From contig NZ_JAHZPA010000004.1 in assembly GCF_019929225.1 (NCBI RefSeq), positions 62,001 to 126,000 of the forward strand: 64,000 nt of DNA, in the 5' to 3' direction. Below, one piece after another: positions 17,150-25,945 of the stretch. Position 1 is the stretch's first letter. Each line of letters starts with the position of its first letter. The position numbers were made by a program, and so were the translations under genes. Origin of the DNA: Streptococcus sanguinis (lineage in GTDB: Bacteria > Bacillota > Bacilli > Lactobacillales > Streptococcaceae). The notes below the pieces were generated by a model. It was not told where the DNA came from and did no database searches. It was given only the letters and a program-made list of their open reading frames with translations.

Positions 17150-18169
17150 ATGAAAGCAGTTGTTGTAAATCCAGAAGGAACCAATGTCCAACTCATCGAA
17201 AATAAGGAACTTCGTCCTCTTGAAACAGGGGAAGCTCTCGTTGATATCGAATACTGCGGTGTCTGCCATACTGATTTGCACGTCGCGCATGGTGACTTTG
17301 GCAAGGTACCGGGTCGCGTTCTTGGGCATGAAGGTATCGGTATTGTCAAAGAAATCGCTCCAGATGTAAAAAGTCTCAAGGTCGGAGACCGCGTCAGTGT
17401 CGCTTGGTTCTTTGAAGGCTGCGGCGCTTGTGAATACTGTACAACTGGTCGCGAAACCCTTTGCCGGACAGTAAAAAATGCTGGTTATTCTGTTGATGGT
17501 GGGATGGCAGAGCAATGTATCGTAACAGCTGACTACGCTGTCAAAGTCCCTGAAGGACTCGATCCTGCTCAAGCTTCTTCTATCACTTGTGCCGGCGTAA
17601 CGACCTACAAGGCTATCAAAGAGGCCCAGCTGCAGCCAGGGCAATGGACAGTTATCTTTGGAGCAGGTGGATTGGGTAACCTAGCGGTTCAATATGCCAA
17701 GAAAGTCTTTAATGCCCATGTCGTCGCTGTTGATATCAACAATGACAAGCTAGCTTTGGCCAAAGAAGTCGGTGCTGATATCGTCATCAACGGCCATGAA
17801 GTTGATGATGTCGCTGCTCTTATCCAAGAAAAAACTGGCGGTGCGCATTCTGCAGTAGTAACAGCCGTTTCTAAAGTCGCCTTCAACCAAGCGGTTGATT
17901 CTGTTCGTGCTGGCGGTCGGGTAGTTGCCGTTGGATTACCATCTGAAATGATGGATCTCAGCATTGTCAAAACCGTTTTAGATGGTATCCAAGTCATCGG
18001 TTCCCTCGTTGGAACACGTAAGGACTTAGAAGAAGCCTTCCAGTTTGGCGCTGAAGGATTAGTGGTTCCTGTCGTTCAAAAGCGCCCTGTTTCAGATGCA
18101 GTGGATGTCTTTGACGAAATGGAAGCGGGTACCATTCAGGGACGTATGGTACTTGACTTCACACACTAA
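17150..18169 (+). CDS. adhP: Zinc-dependent alcohol dehydrogenase (AdhP/AdhA type)
   Basis: 339-residue medium-chain dehydrogenase that reduces acetaldehyde to ethanol with NADH. Catalytic-zinc motifs CGVCHTD (36-42) and GHEG (59-62), structural-zinc cysteines at 91, 94, 97 and 105, and the dinucleotide loop GAGGLG (171-176) are all present. AGGAGG precedes the ATG. It is monocistronic with a strong terminator. Rex- and CcpA-type sites in its promoter fit a fermentative redox-balancing role. Confidence 0.95.
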   Translation: MKAVVVNPEGTNVQLIENKELRPLETGEALVDIEYCGVCHTDLHVAHGDFGKVPGRVLGHEGIGIVKEIAPDVKSLKVGDRVSVAWFFEGCGACEYCTTGRETLCRTVKNAGYSVDGGMAEQCIVTADYAVKVPEGLDPAQASSITCAGVTTYKAIKEAQLQPGQWTVIFGAGGLGNLAVQYAKKVFNAHVVAVDINNDKLALAKEVGADIVINGHEVDDVAALIQEKTGGAHSAVVTAVSKVAFNQAVDSVRAGGRVVAVGLPSEMMDLSIVKTVLDGIQVIGSLVGTRKDLEEAFQFGAEGLVVPVVQKRPVSDAVDVFDEMEAGTIQGRMVLDFTH

Positions 18170-18260
18170 TACTTTAAAACATGTCAATCCCAACATTTAC
18201 CAAACTTTTGGAAACTTATGATAGACAGGCTTGATATTATTTAGAAACTTTTGCCATTAC

Positions 18261-18318
18261 AGAGGGAGACTAAAGACATAAGATGCAATTTCTTGTCTTT
18301 GGTCCTCCTCTTTCTTTT
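18261..18318 (+). terminator. Strong terminator of adhP
   Basis: 18-bp stem with one mismatch between 18261-18278 (AGAGGGAGACTAAAGACA) and 18295-18312, followed by TTCTTTTTT. Confidence 0.9.
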
Positions 18319-18530
18319 TTGATAAATAAACACTTTCTCAAACACGATTCTTTTCTTTCATTTCAAAAGTCTCTTTCATATTATTTCAATATTTTTTCAT
18401 ATATTAATCTGTTATATTTTCTGTTTTCCTAATTTATTAAAACATTTCTATAGCTAAGGTTTGCTTATACCTATATTTATCAGGGGTTCAGCAAATACTG
18501 ACATTTTTGAAAGAAAAAGTCGTTTTTAGG
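18319..18530. other. AT-rich intergenic stretch before the man promoter
   Basis: No open reading frame, RNA motif or clear repeat was seen here between the adhP terminator and the man promoter. It is very AT-rich and may serve as upstream sequence for manLMN. Confidence 0.4.
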
Positions 18531-18568
18531 AACAAACGCTTGCATTTTTCATGAAAACGTTTTATAAT
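18529..18568 (+). promoter_or_regulatory. manLMN promoter with two cre-like sites
   Basis: TTGCAT (18540-18545), 17 bp, TATAAT (18563-18568). A cre-like 16-mer ATGAAAACGTTTTATA (18551-18566, 14 of 16 to consensus) overlaps the -10. A weaker one, GAACAAACGCTTGCAT (18530-18545, 12 of 16), overlaps the -35. Leader of about 55 nt to the manL start. Confidence 0.65.
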
Positions 18569-18630
18569 AAACTTGCCTTAAAGTTTTCTTAAAACTTAAG
18601 TCAAACATTTTATAAGGAGGAATGTCAATA

Positions 18631-19626
18631 ATGAGTATCGGAATCATTATTGCTAGCCACGGTGAATTTGCTGCTGGTATTCATCAATCAGGTTCTATGA
18701 TTTTCGGTGAGCAGGAAAAAGTACAAGTTGTAACTTTCATGCCCAACGAAGGACCAGATGATCTCTATGCAAAGTTCAATGACGCTGTGGCTTCGTTTGA
18801 TGCGGACGATGAAGTGTTGGTCTTGGCTGACCTTTGGAGTGGCTCTCCATTCAACCAAGCTAGCCGTGTCATGGGTGAAAATCCAGACCGCAAGTTCGCT
18901 ATCATTACAGGCTTGAACCTGCCTATGCTGATTCAAGCTTATACAGAAAGGATGATGGATGCCAACGCCGGCGTTGAAGCTGTTGTTGCTAACATCATCA
19001 AAGAAGCCAAGGAAGGAGTCAAAGCTCTGCCTGAAGAGCTAAATCCTGCTGCTGAAGAAGCAGATGCTCCTGCTGCAGCTGCTCCAGTTGCCCAAGCAGC
19101 TATCCCTGAAGGGACTGTAATCGGTGACGGCAAGCTCAAAATCAACCTTGCCCGGATCGACACACGTTTGCTGCATGGTCAGGTAGCAACAGCTTGGACA
19201 CCAGATTCAAAAGCAGACCGTATTATCGTTGCTTCTGACTCAGTAGCCCAAGATGAACTTCGTAAAGAGTTGATTAAACAAGCTGCACCAGGTAATGTCA
19301 AAGCCAATGTTGTCCCAATCGACAAATTGATTGCTGTTTCAAAAGACCCTCGCTTTGGCAACACACATGCCTTGATTCTGTTTGAAACTCCTCAAGATGC
19401 CCTTCGTGCTGTTGAAGGCGGTGTGCCAATCAAGACCCTTAACGTTGGTTCCATGGCTCACTCAACTGGTAAAACAATGGTCAACAACGTGCTTTCAATG
19501 GACAAGGAAGACGTTGCTACTTATGAAAAGCTGCGTGACCTTGGCGTTGAATTCGACGTACGTAAAGTACCAAATGACTCTAAAAAAGATTTGTTTGATT
19601 TGATTAAGAAAGCCAACGTGCAGTAG
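18631..19626 (+). CDS. manL: Mannose-family PTS enzyme IIAB
   Basis: Cytosolic phosphocarrier of the glucose/mannose/glucosamine PTS. It receives phosphate from HPr on His10 ([11 protein letters not shown]) in the IIA domain and passes it to His182 ([10 protein letters not shown]) in the IIB domain. An Ala/Pro/Glu-rich linker spans about 135-160. 331 residues. Of two ATGs, 18631 has AAGGAGG at a proper distance while 18622 sits almost on it, so I use 18631. First gene of manLMN; the protein also signals in carbon catabolite control in streptococci. Confidence 0.97.
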   Translation: MSIGIIIASHGEFAAGIHQSGSMIFGEQEKVQVVTFMPNEGPDDLYAKFNDAVASFDADDEVLVLADLWSGSPFNQASRVMGENPDRKFAIITGLNLPMLIQAYTERMMDANAGVEAVVANIIKEAKEGVKALPEELNPAAEEADAPAAAAPVAQAAIPEGTVIGDGKLKINLARIDTRLLHGQVATAWTPDSKADRIIVASDSVAQDELRKELIKQAAPGNVKANVVPIDKLIAVSKDPRFGNTHALILFETPQDALRAVEGGVPIKTLNVGSMAHSTGKTMVNNVLSMDKEDVATYEKLRDLGVEFDVRKVPNDSKKDLFDLIKKANVQ

Positions 19627-19670
19627 AATCAAACGTTTTGCTTTTATTAATTTACGAAAGGATTTAGAAC

Positions 19671-20477
19671 ATGTCTATTATTTCTATGGTTTTAGTAGTC
19701 TTTGTTGCCTTCTTAGCCGGTCTAGAAGGTATCTTGGACCAATTCCAATTCCACCAACCTCTGGTTGCTTGTACCTTGATTGGACTGGTAACTGGTAATT
19801 TGGCTGCCGGTGTTATGCTGGGTGGCTCTCTCCAGCTGATCGCTCTTGGCTGGGCTAATATCGGAGCTGCTGTAGCACCTGATGCTGCCCTCGCTTCTGT
19901 TGCCGCTGCTATTATCATGGTACTGGGTGGAGACTTCTCAAGCAAAGGAATCGCTGTAGCACAAGGTGTTGCTATTCCGCTTGCTGTTGCTGGTCTCTTC
20001 TTGACTATGATTGTCCGTACTTTGTCAGTCGGTTTGGTTCACGGTGCAGATGCTGCTGCGAAAAAAGGAGACATTAAAGGAGTTGAACGCGCTCACTTTA
20101 TCGCTCTCTTCATGCAAGGAGCACGTATTGCTATTCCTGCAGCACTTCTTTTGATGATTCCTGCTGAGTCTGTTAAATCTGCTCTTGAAGCTATGCCAGC
20201 TTGGCTATCAGAAGGTATGCAAATCGGTGGTGGTATGGTCGTAGCCGTTGGTTATGCCATGGTTATCAACATGATGGCAACTCGTGAAGTATGGCCATTC
20301 TTCGCTATTGGTTTCGCTCTAGCTGCTGTTAGCGAACTCACCCTGATTGCTCTTGGTGCAATCGGTGTCGCTATTGCCCTCATCTATCTTGCCTTGTCTA
20401 AAAAAGGCGGAAATGGTGGCGGCGGAGCAACAGCTTCATCTAACGATCCAATCGGCGATATCCTAGAAGACTACTAA
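19671..20477 (+). CDS. manM: Mannose-family PTS enzyme IIC
   Basis: 268-residue membrane subunit forming the sugar channel with IID. It begins MSIISMVLVVFVAFLAGLEGILDQFQFHQPLVACTLIGL (family-typical) and carries GGSLQLIALGWANIGAAVAPDAALAS. Ends in a Gly/Ser-rich tail GGNGGGG. GAAAGGA precedes the ATG. Man IIC/IID pairs are also receptors for class IIa bacteriocins. Confidence 0.97.
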   Translation: MSIISMVLVVFVAFLAGLEGILDQFQFHQPLVACTLIGLVTGNLAAGVMLGGSLQLIALGWANIGAAVAPDAALASVAAAIIMVLGGDFSSKGIAVAQGVAIPLAVAGLFLTMIVRTLSVGLVHGADAAAKKGDIKGVERAHFIALFMQGARIAIPAALLLMIPAESVKSALEAMPAWLSEGMQIGGGMVVAVGYAMVINMMATREVWPFFAIGFALAAVSELTLIALGAIGVAIALIYLALSKKGGNGGGGATASSNDPIGDILEDY

Positions 20478-20495
20478 GAAAGGAGACACACTATC

Positions 20496-21437
20496 ATGAC
20501 AGAATTAAATACTGTAAAACCTGATGAGTCAGGAAAATTGACTCTTTCAAAGGCTGACCGTCAAAAAGTTTGGTGGCGTTCTACTTTCTTGCAAGGCTCT
20601 TGGAACTACGAACGTATGCAAAACTTGGGCTGGGCTTATTCACTGATTCCAGCTATTAAGAAGCTTTATACTAAAAAAGAAGATCAAGCTGCTGCTCTTG
20701 AGCGTCACTTGGAATTCTTCAACACTCACCCATATGTAGCAGCTCCAATCATCGGAGTTACACTTGCGCTTGAAGAAGAAAAAGCAAATGGTGCAGCAAT
20801 TGACGATGCGGCTATCCAAGGGGTTAAAATCGGTATGATGGGACCTCTGGCTGGTATCGGAGACCCTGTCTTCTGGTTCACAGTTCGTCCTATCCTTGGA
20901 GCACTTGGTGCATCTCTTGCTTTGACTGGAAATATCATTGGTCCACTTATCTTCTTCTTAGCTTGGAATGCTATCCGGATGGCTTTCCTCTGGTACACAC
21001 AAGAATTGGGCTACAAGGCTGGTTCTGAAATCACTAAGGACATGTCTGGTGGTATCCTCCAAGACATTACCAAAGGTGCTTCAATCCTAGGTATGTTTAT
21101 CTTGGCTGTTCTGGTTGAGCGCTGGGTATCTATTAAGTTTGTCTTTAACGTTTCATCTGTTAAGCTAGATGATAAAGCATATATTCATTGGGACAAATTG
21201 TCTAGTGGCTATAAGGGTATCCAAGAAGCATTTGCTCAAGTAGGCCAAGGACTATCTCAAACCCCTGAAAAAGTTACAACTTTCCAACAAAACTTGGATT
21301 CCTTGATTCCTGGTTTGATGGGACTGCTTCTAACTTTTGCTTGTATGTGGTTGCTTAAGAAGAAAGTATCCCCTATCACTATCATCATCGCCCTCTTCGT
21401 AGTTGGTGTACTAGCTCACGTTGCTGGTTTGATGTAA
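20496..21437 (+). CDS. manN: Mannose-family PTS enzyme IID
   Basis: 313-residue membrane partner of IIC. Signature segments: FLQGSWNYERMQNLGWAYS, FFNTHPYVAAPIIGVTLALEE, and GIKIGMMGPLAGIGDPVFW-like GVKIGMMGPLAGIGDPVFWF. C-terminal hydrophobic helices anchor it. 18 bp after manM with AAAGGAG. It ends just before a compact terminator that merges into the promoter of the DUF956 gene. Confidence 0.97.
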   Translation: MTELNTVKPDESGKLTLSKADRQKVWWRSTFLQGSWNYERMQNLGWAYSLIPAIKKLYTKKEDQAAALERHLEFFNTHPYVAAPIIGVTLALEEEKANGAAIDDAAIQGVKIGMMGPLAGIGDPVFWFTVRPILGALGASLALTGNIIGPLIFFLAWNAIRMAFLWYTQELGYKAGSEITKDMSGGILQDITKGASILGMFILAVLVERWVSIKFVFNVSSVKLDDKAYIHWDKLSSGYKGIQEAFAQVGQGLSQTPEKVTTFQQNLDSLIPGLMGLLLTFACMWLLKKKVSPITIIIALFVVGVLAHVAGLM

Positions 21438-21439
21438 TC

Positions 21440-21465
21440 AAAAAGAAGGTTTCAGCCTTCTTTTT
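21440..21465 (+). terminator. manLMN terminator
   Basis: Perfect 10-bp arms AAAAAGAAGG/CCTTCTTTTT, loop TTTCAG, the T-tract being part of the stem. Confidence 0.8.
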
Positions 21466-21469
21466 ATTG

Positions 21470-21478
21470 TGGTATAAT
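21470..21478 (+). promoter_or_regulatory. Extended -10 for manO directly after the manN terminator
   Basis: TGGTATAAT with TATAAT at 21473-21478. The -35 position would fall in the terminator loop but is a poor match, so the extended -10 carries the promoter. Confidence 0.55.
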
Positions 21479-21507
21479 AGCTATATTATTTAAAAGGGAG
21501 TTACTCT

Positions 21508-21870
21508 ATGGCACAGTCACAAAATAAAACAGTTGAGTTTAATACCACTGGCGTTTCCTATCTTGGATTAGGCGGAAAGGTTGGGAAATTTCTAATCGGC
21601 GAGACAGCTCTGGAGTTTTATGCTGATGCCAATGTAGAAGATTATATTCAGCTGCCTTGGTCTAGCATCACTACTATCGGTGCTAATGTTTCTGGCAAAA
21701 AAGTCAGCCGCCATTTTGAAATCTGGACTGACAAGGGAAAGTTTCTCTTTGCCTCCAAAGATTCTGGTAAGATACTCAAAATTGCGCGGGAGCATATCGG
21801 CAACGACAAAGTCGTTAGATTGCCGACTCTGTTACAAAAAATTGCTGGAATCTTTAAGAAGAAAAAATAG
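21508..21870 (+). CDS. manO: DUF956 protein, ManO type
   Basis: 120-residue protein regularly found after manLMN in streptococci and lactococci. Contains TGVSYLGLGGKVGKFLIGETALEFYAD and SKKVSRHFEIWTDKGKFLFASKDSGK-like strands of a PH-like beta fold. AAAGGGAG precedes the ATG. It has its own promoter and terminator. It has been proposed as a regulator of the man PTS; the mechanism is not known to me. Confidence 0.85.
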   Translation: MAQSQNKTVEFNTTGVSYLGLGGKVGKFLIGETALEFYADANVEDYIQLPWSSITTIGANVSGKKVSRHFEIWTDKGKFLFASKDSGKILKIAREHIGNDKVVRLPTLLQKIAGIFKKKK

Positions 21871-21898
21871 GGTTGAAAAAGTTTCTGCCCTATTTTTT
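21862..21898 (+). terminator. manO terminator overlapping its stop codon
   Basis: AAAAAATAGGG/CCCTATTTTTT stem; the TAG stop lies in the left arm. Confidence 0.8.
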
Positions 21899-22056
21899 AT
21901 ATTTCCGACTAAGACAAAACCAGCTTGTACCACCAAAATGGAGCTAGCACAAAAAATTGGAAAGTGAATCAGTCTGAGAATGCACTATTTCAGCCCCTTG
22001 AAATGATGGGATGAAGTAAGCTGATATTATCAATGCAAGACCGCATCATTAGATTT

Positions 22057-22689
22057 TCAAAAAGGATAAACATCAGCTAAATTTTTCTCGAAAGTCCATG
22101 TCTTGACACCTTCAACATCACGGACATCTAGTTGTTTAAATCCGTTCTTTTTGTAAAAACGACAGTTGCTTTCTGTATGAGTAATTAAAGTAAGCCGCTG
22201 GCATTTTTCTTCTTTTGCAAGCAATTCAAGTCCCTTTGAGATAAAAAGACCGCCAACTCCCTGTCCTTGATAATCAGGCAGCACACCCAGCAATTCAAGA
22301 TAAAGAGTTGAAATACCCCTTTTTTTAGCTTCTTTACTGCCCTCCCCAAAGACTTTTTGAAAGGCTAAAAGCTGAGGAATATATTTCCACATCCTCCATG
22401 CTCCTGCCCGCAAAAAGGAAAGCATACCGACAGGATGATTACCGAGCTTATGAATGGTAGCGACCGCCATAAGACGTCCGTCCACTTCAGCAAGTAGGCA
22501 AATATGATGACGCATCGCCGCCTTAACCATAACTGCATGCAATCTATTTAGAAAATCAATGTAAGACTGGCTGCTGCCAAAGAGAGGGCGGAATTTTTCT
22601 CTATAGACCTCATGCTCAGCAAAAGCAGCAGTTAAAACTGAGACCGCAGCAGCAAGATCCCTTTCATCTGCTCTTCTAAAACGAATCAT
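22057..22689 (-). CDS. GNAT-family N-acetyltransferase
   Basis: About 210 residues. The C-terminal half holds the acetyl-CoA site LGVLPDYQGQGVGGLFISKGLELL and the terminal strand LITHTESNCRFYKKNGFKQLD. The ATG at 22689 is preceded by GAGGTGG; a GTG three codons earlier sits on that motif and is less likely. It follows the quinone-reductase and tetR genes, probably in one operon. Substrate unknown. Confidence 0.88.
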   Translation of the reverse strand: MIRFRRADERDLAAAVSVLTAAFAEHEVYREKFRPLFGSSQSYIDFLNRLHAVMVKAAMRHHICLLAEVDGRLMAVATIHKLGNHPVGMLSFLRAGAWRMWKYIPQLLAFQKVFGEGSKEAKKRGISTLYLELLGVLPDYQGQGVGGLFISKGLELLAKEEKCQRLTLITHTESNCRFYKKNGFKQLDVRDVEGVKTWTFEKNLADVYPF

Positions 22690-22702
22690 GATAGCCACCT
22701 CT

Positions 22703-23281
22703 TCAAATCTTTTCCGATAGTTTTTCTAAAAAAGCCTGCCGTTTTTCAGCTGTAGACTGAGAAATATTCCCGAAATTCAACCAACGGCGCTGTTTAGCAC
22801 CGATAGACTTAAAGGTATGTCCCAACATGGCTTTCTTGACGACATCACCACAGAAATACTTAAGATAGAAGGTCGGTGCTGCAGAGGTAGTAATAGCCAA
22901 TACCTCTTTAATATTGGTCAGACGACCAACTAACTGGCGAGTTTTGCTCTCCTCGTAAATCTTATTTTTCAAAAAGACCTTATCTTCAAAGCCCTTGACA
23001 ATAGCTGGCATATCCGCCCACCAGATAGGAAAAATCATGATAAGGCGGTCACAGGACGCAAGAGCTTCCTGATATTTTAAAACCAGTGGGTCTAGTGCCT
23101 GCCCTTTATTAAAAAGCGCTAGTTCTTCCTTGGTATAGACTGGATTAAAACCATCCTCATAGAGATCAATCAGTTCATAGGTCTGATCTTTCTTCTCCAA
23201 CAAGTACAGAACCCGCTCTAAAATAGCATGGTTAAAGCTTTTATCATAGGGATGTGCATAAACAATGAGATTTTTACTCAT
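22703..23281 (-). CDS. NAD(P)H-quinone oxidoreductase, flavodoxin-like fold
   Basis: 192-residue KefF/MdaB/NQO-type protein. LIVYAHPYDKSFNHAILERV at the N-terminus binds FMN/FAD phosphate; LIMIFPIWWADMPAIVKGFEDKVF is the second signature. Such enzymes reduce quinones by two electrons and help against electrophile stress. Overlaps the upstream tetR stop by 8 bp, so coupled. Confidence 0.9.
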   Translation of the reverse strand: MSKNLIVYAHPYDKSFNHAILERVLYLLEKKDQTYELIDLYEDGFNPVYTKEELALFNKGQALDPLVLKYQEALASCDRLIMIFPIWWADMPAIVKGFEDKVFLKNKIYEESKTRQLVGRLTNIKEVLAITTSAAPTFYLKYFCGDVVKKAMLGHTFKSIGAKQRRWLNFGNISQSTAEKRQAFLEKLSEKI

Positions 23282-23831
23282 ATTTGTAACCTCCTAGTAA
23301 ATCATTGAACATTGAGCGATAGACTTCCTCATCAAAAGGCTCCAAGCCTTTGGCAATAAAATGGCCATAGCCTGTGATGAAAGTGTCCAGCTTGAGCAAG
23401 AGAATCTTTTTTTCTTTCTGACTCTCAATAGGCAGCTGATCCAGATAAACCACTGTCTTGTTCCCGATTTCCAGAAGCTTACCTTTCCGGTAAGCCTCTG
23501 TCGCCACAGGGCTGAAAAAGAGAAAATCCATCATCTGACTGTTGGTCTCATATTCCGATAAAAGAAAGAGTCCTATCTGCCAAATGCAATCCAGAGGATC
23601 AGAGACTCCATCTAAATACTGTTCCTCTAAACGTTTAATCTGCCTCTGGTTTTCCAAAAGACAGACCTGATAGTAAAGTTCCTCCTTGTTCTCAAAAGCC
23701 TTGTAAAAAGCACCAGTCGTAACCCCCAGCAGAGATGCCAGTTTCCTTAGGGGGATATTCTGATAGCCATACTCTCTGATAAGCTGGCTTGCCTTCTCAA
23801 TCATACGGTCGCGCGTTGTTTGTTTTACCAT
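23274..23831 (-). CDS. TetR-family transcriptional repressor
   Basis: 185 residues. N-terminal helix-turn-helix ASQLIREYGYQNIPLRKLASLLGVTTGAFYKAFENKEELYYQV (about 13-55) is canonical. The C-terminal ligand domain is divergent. Two palindromes just upstream of its start argue for autoregulation. It is the first gene of a three-gene cassette with the quinone reductase and the GNAT protein, so a quinone or electrophile inducer is plausible inference. Confidence 0.9.
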   Translation of the reverse strand: MVKQTTRDRMIEKASQLIREYGYQNIPLRKLASLLGVTTGAFYKAFENKEELYYQVCLLENQRQIKRLEEQYLDGVSDPLDCIWQIGLFLLSEYETNSQMMDFLFFSPVATEAYRKGKLLEIGNKTVVYLDQLPIESQKEKKILLLKLDTFITGYGHFIAKGLEPFDEEVYRSMFNDLLGGYKYE

Positions 23832-23843
23832 AAGAACTCCTTT

Positions 23844-23896
23844 GGATAACTACGTTACCTTTATTTAAAGATAACATAGTTATCTTTTTCTGTCAA
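23844..23896 (-). promoter_or_regulatory. tetR promoter with two operator palindromes
   Basis: Minus strand TTGACA (23896-23891), 17 bp, TATCTT (23873-23868). Palindrome 1 AGATAACATAGTTATCT (23869-23885) lies across spacer and -10. Palindrome 2 GGATAACTACGTTACCT (23844-23860) lies 25 bp downstream. The two share GATAAC...GTTA arms. Confidence 0.7.
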
Positions 23897-23915
23897 GATT
23901 TTTCCTATCCTGGGA

Positions 23916-23944
23916 TTTACATTTTCCGGAAAATCCTGTATAAT
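23916..23944 (+). promoter_or_regulatory. serS promoter
   Basis: TTTACA (23916-23921), 17 bp, TATAAT (23939-23944); transcription would start near 23951, at the beginning of the T-box leader. Confidence 0.75.
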
Positions 23945-23950
23945 AGTCGA

Positions 23951-24130
23951 AACGGATAAGTACTATTGGACACTTTTCAGAAAGTCTGTGGTGGCTGTGA
24001 GCAGATAAGGAGAAAATAGGAAATTCTACCGTTAGTTTAAAAATGAATAATTAAGCAAGTGCACTTTTGTGAAGTTGGATGGAACCGCGGCTATGCCGCT
24101 CCAACAGTTTCATAAAGTGCTTTTATTTTT
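23951..24130 (+). promoter_or_regulatory. T-box leader, serine specific (probable)
   Basis: The T-box sequence TGGAACCGCGG is at 24080-24090. A terminator follows, pairing GCACTTT...GAA..TTGGA (from 24061) with TCCAA...TTTC..AAAGTGC, then TTTTATTTTT (24121-24130). The T-box lies inside the terminator loop region, as expected for antiterminator exchange. Stem I is bounded by ACGG near 23953 and CCGT near 24033. TCT in AAATTCTACC (about 24024-24033) is the likely specifier codon, which is serine. Uncharged tRNA-Ser would permit serS readthrough. Confidence 0.85.
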
Positions 24131-24140
24131 GGAGGTACCT

Positions 24141-25418
24141 ATGTTAGATTTAAAACGTATCCGTACAGATTTTGATTCTGTAGCTGAAAAATTAGCTACG
24201 CGAGGTGTTGACGCAGCTACCCTAAACCAAATGAAAACCATCGACAAAGAACGCCGGGATTTATTGGTCAAGGTCGAAGAACTCAAGGCTGAGCGCAATA
24301 CTGTTTCTGCTGAAATTGCCCAAGCTAAACGCAACAAAGAAAATACAGATGACAAGATTGCTGCTATGCAAAAACTTTCTGCTGAGGTCAAGAACTTAGA
24401 CGCAAGCTTGGCTGAGCTGGATGCTAAGTTGACTGAATTCACTACCACTCTGCCTAATATCCCGCACGATAGTGTTCCTGTGGGAGCAGATGAGGACGAA
24501 AACGTCGAAGTTCGTCGCTGGGGTACGCCGCGCCAATTTGACTTTGAAGCTAAAGCTCACTGGGATTTGGGTGAAGATTTGGACATCCTAGACTGGGAAC
24601 GTGGGGCAAAAGTTACTGGTGCTCGCTTCCTCTTCTATAAGGGCTTGGGAGCAAGACTTGAGCGTGCTATCTACAACTTCATGCTGGATGAGCATGGCAA
24701 AGAAGGCTACACCGAAGTCATCACTCCTTATATGGTAAACCACGATTCCATGTTTGGGACTGGGCAATATCCTAAGTTCAAAGAAGATACCTTTGAGCTA
24801 AGCGATACCAACTTCGTTCTGATTCCGACTGCTGAAGTTCCACTGACCAACTACTACCGAGACGAAATTTTAGACGGCAAAGAATTGCCAATCTACTTTA
24901 CAGCTATGAGCCCATCATTTCGCTCTGAAGCTGGCTCTGCTGGTCGTGACACGCGCGGTCTGATTCGTCTGCATCAATTCCATAAGGTTGAAATGGTGAA
25001 ATTTGCCAAGCCAGAAGAATCTTATGAAGAGCTGGAAAAGATGACTGCCAACGCAGAAAACATCCTGCAAAAGCTGAATCTGCCTTACCGCGTTGTAGCA
25101 CTCTGTACTGGAGATATGGGCTTCTCAGCTGCTAAGACCTACGACTTGGAAGTTTGGATTCCGGCTCAGAACACCTACCGTGAAATCTCTAGTTGCTCTA
25201 ACACAGAAGATTTCCAAGCTCGTCGAGCTCAAATCCGCTACCGTGACGAAACAGATGGCAAGGTCAAACTCCTTCATACTCTCAACGGTTCTGGACTGGC
25301 TGTCGGACGCACAGTAGCAGCTATCTTAGAGAATTACCAAAACGAAGATGGTTCTGTAACTATCCCAGAGGTTCTGCGTCCATATATGGGTGGATTAGAA
25401 GTCATCGCGCCAAAATAA
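24141..25418 (+). CDS. serS: Seryl-tRNA synthetase
   Basis: Class II synthetase of 425 residues. The N-terminal long coiled-coil arm (about 25-105, rich in Lys/Glu/Ala) grips the tRNA-Ser variable arm. Motif 2 is [28 protein letters not shown] and motif 3 [20 protein letters not shown]. Start 24141 ([11 protein letters not shown]) follows GGAGGTACCT; an open frame runs further upstream through the leader but is not translated from a ribosome site. Confidence 0.98.
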   Translation: MLDLKRIRTDFDSVAEKLATRGVDAATLNQMKTIDKERRDLLVKVEELKAERNTVSAEIAQAKRNKENTDDKIAAMQKLSAEVKNLDASLAELDAKLTEFTTTLPNIPHDSVPVGADEDENVEVRRWGTPRQFDFEAKAHWDLGEDLDILDWERGAKVTGARFLFYKGLGARLERAIYNFMLDEHGKEGYTEVITPYMVNHDSMFGTGQYPKFKEDTFELSDTNFVLIPTAEVPLTNYYRDEILDGKELPIYFTAMSPSFRSEAGSAGRDTRGLIRLHQFHKVEMVKFAKPEESYEELEKMTANAENILQKLNLPYRVVALCTGDMGFSAAKTYDLEVWIPAQNTYREISSCSNTEDFQARRAQIRYRDETDGKVKLLHTLNGSGLAVGRTVAAILENYQNEDGSVTIPEVLRPYMGGLEVIAPK

Positions 25419-25471
25419 TTCACCTCATCTAACAGATAGTTTGTACCAGGGATATAAGCCTAGCTCATATC

Positions 25472-25501
25472 AAAAGCCAGCACCAAAAGATGCTGGCTTT
25501 T
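25472..25501 (+). terminator. serS terminator
   Basis: AAAAGCCAGCA/TGCTGGCTTTT, loop CCAAAAGA. Confidence 0.8.
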
Positions 25502-25538
25502 ACTTTGTTCAAGCTTCATTGCTCTTGACTCGTCACAA

Positions 25539-25553
25539 GCCTCTCAAAGAGGC
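25539..25553. repeat. Small hairpin beside the IS200 remnant
   Basis: GCCTC TCAAA GAGGC, immediately 3' of the decayed transposase stop. IS200/IS605 elements carry such subterminal hairpins, so this may be the element's right-end structure. Confidence 0.45.
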
Positions 25554-25560
25554 GTTTGCA

Positions 25561-25945
25561 TTACTTACCACTATCTCTACTTAGATATTCACCTTCTTTC
25601 AAACTTAATCTATCCATTGCTATATTGTGCTTTTCCTGCTCTTGTATATCTTTCTTGATTGTGGCTTCGTTGAGTTCAACTGTACTCACGTAATAGCTTT
25701 CTGCTCAGAAATACCTTTTCTCAAATTTATACTTAGGATTGGCATGTTTACAAAATATCGCAAGAGCACTTCTACCTTTCAAGTAACCCATAAAATTTGA
25801 AACGCCTATTTTTGATGGGATACTCATTAACATACATGATCCGGTATAAAGTGTCCTTCTATAATTTCAATATCCTTATAAACACATAATATTCCACCTA
25901 AACTACTTTGATATTGATTTTCAATCTATACTTAAGTGTAAAATA
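25561..25945 (-). pseudogene. Decayed IS200/IS605-type TnpA (Y1) transposase
   Basis: Reading the minus strand, pieces of an IS200-like transposase are recognisable in order: KYR.K, NQYQSSLGGILCVYKD, IEIIEGHFIPDHV, then after a frameshift MSIPSKIGVSNFMGYLKGRS, ANPKYKFEKRYF, stop, AESYYVSTVELNEATIKKD and IQEQEKHNIAMDRLSLKEGE to a stop at 25561. The internal stop is TGA where the family has TGG (Trp), and about 4 nt are lost at DHVHMLMS near 25840. The 5' third has further shifts and losses. Non-functional. Inserted between serS and the nusB operon. Confidence 0.85.

Noticed and set aside
21871..22056. Possible small gene or RNA between manO and the GNAT gene
   Set aside because: Only the manO terminator is clear; the remaining frames lack ribosome sites and the sequence shows no stable fold by eye.
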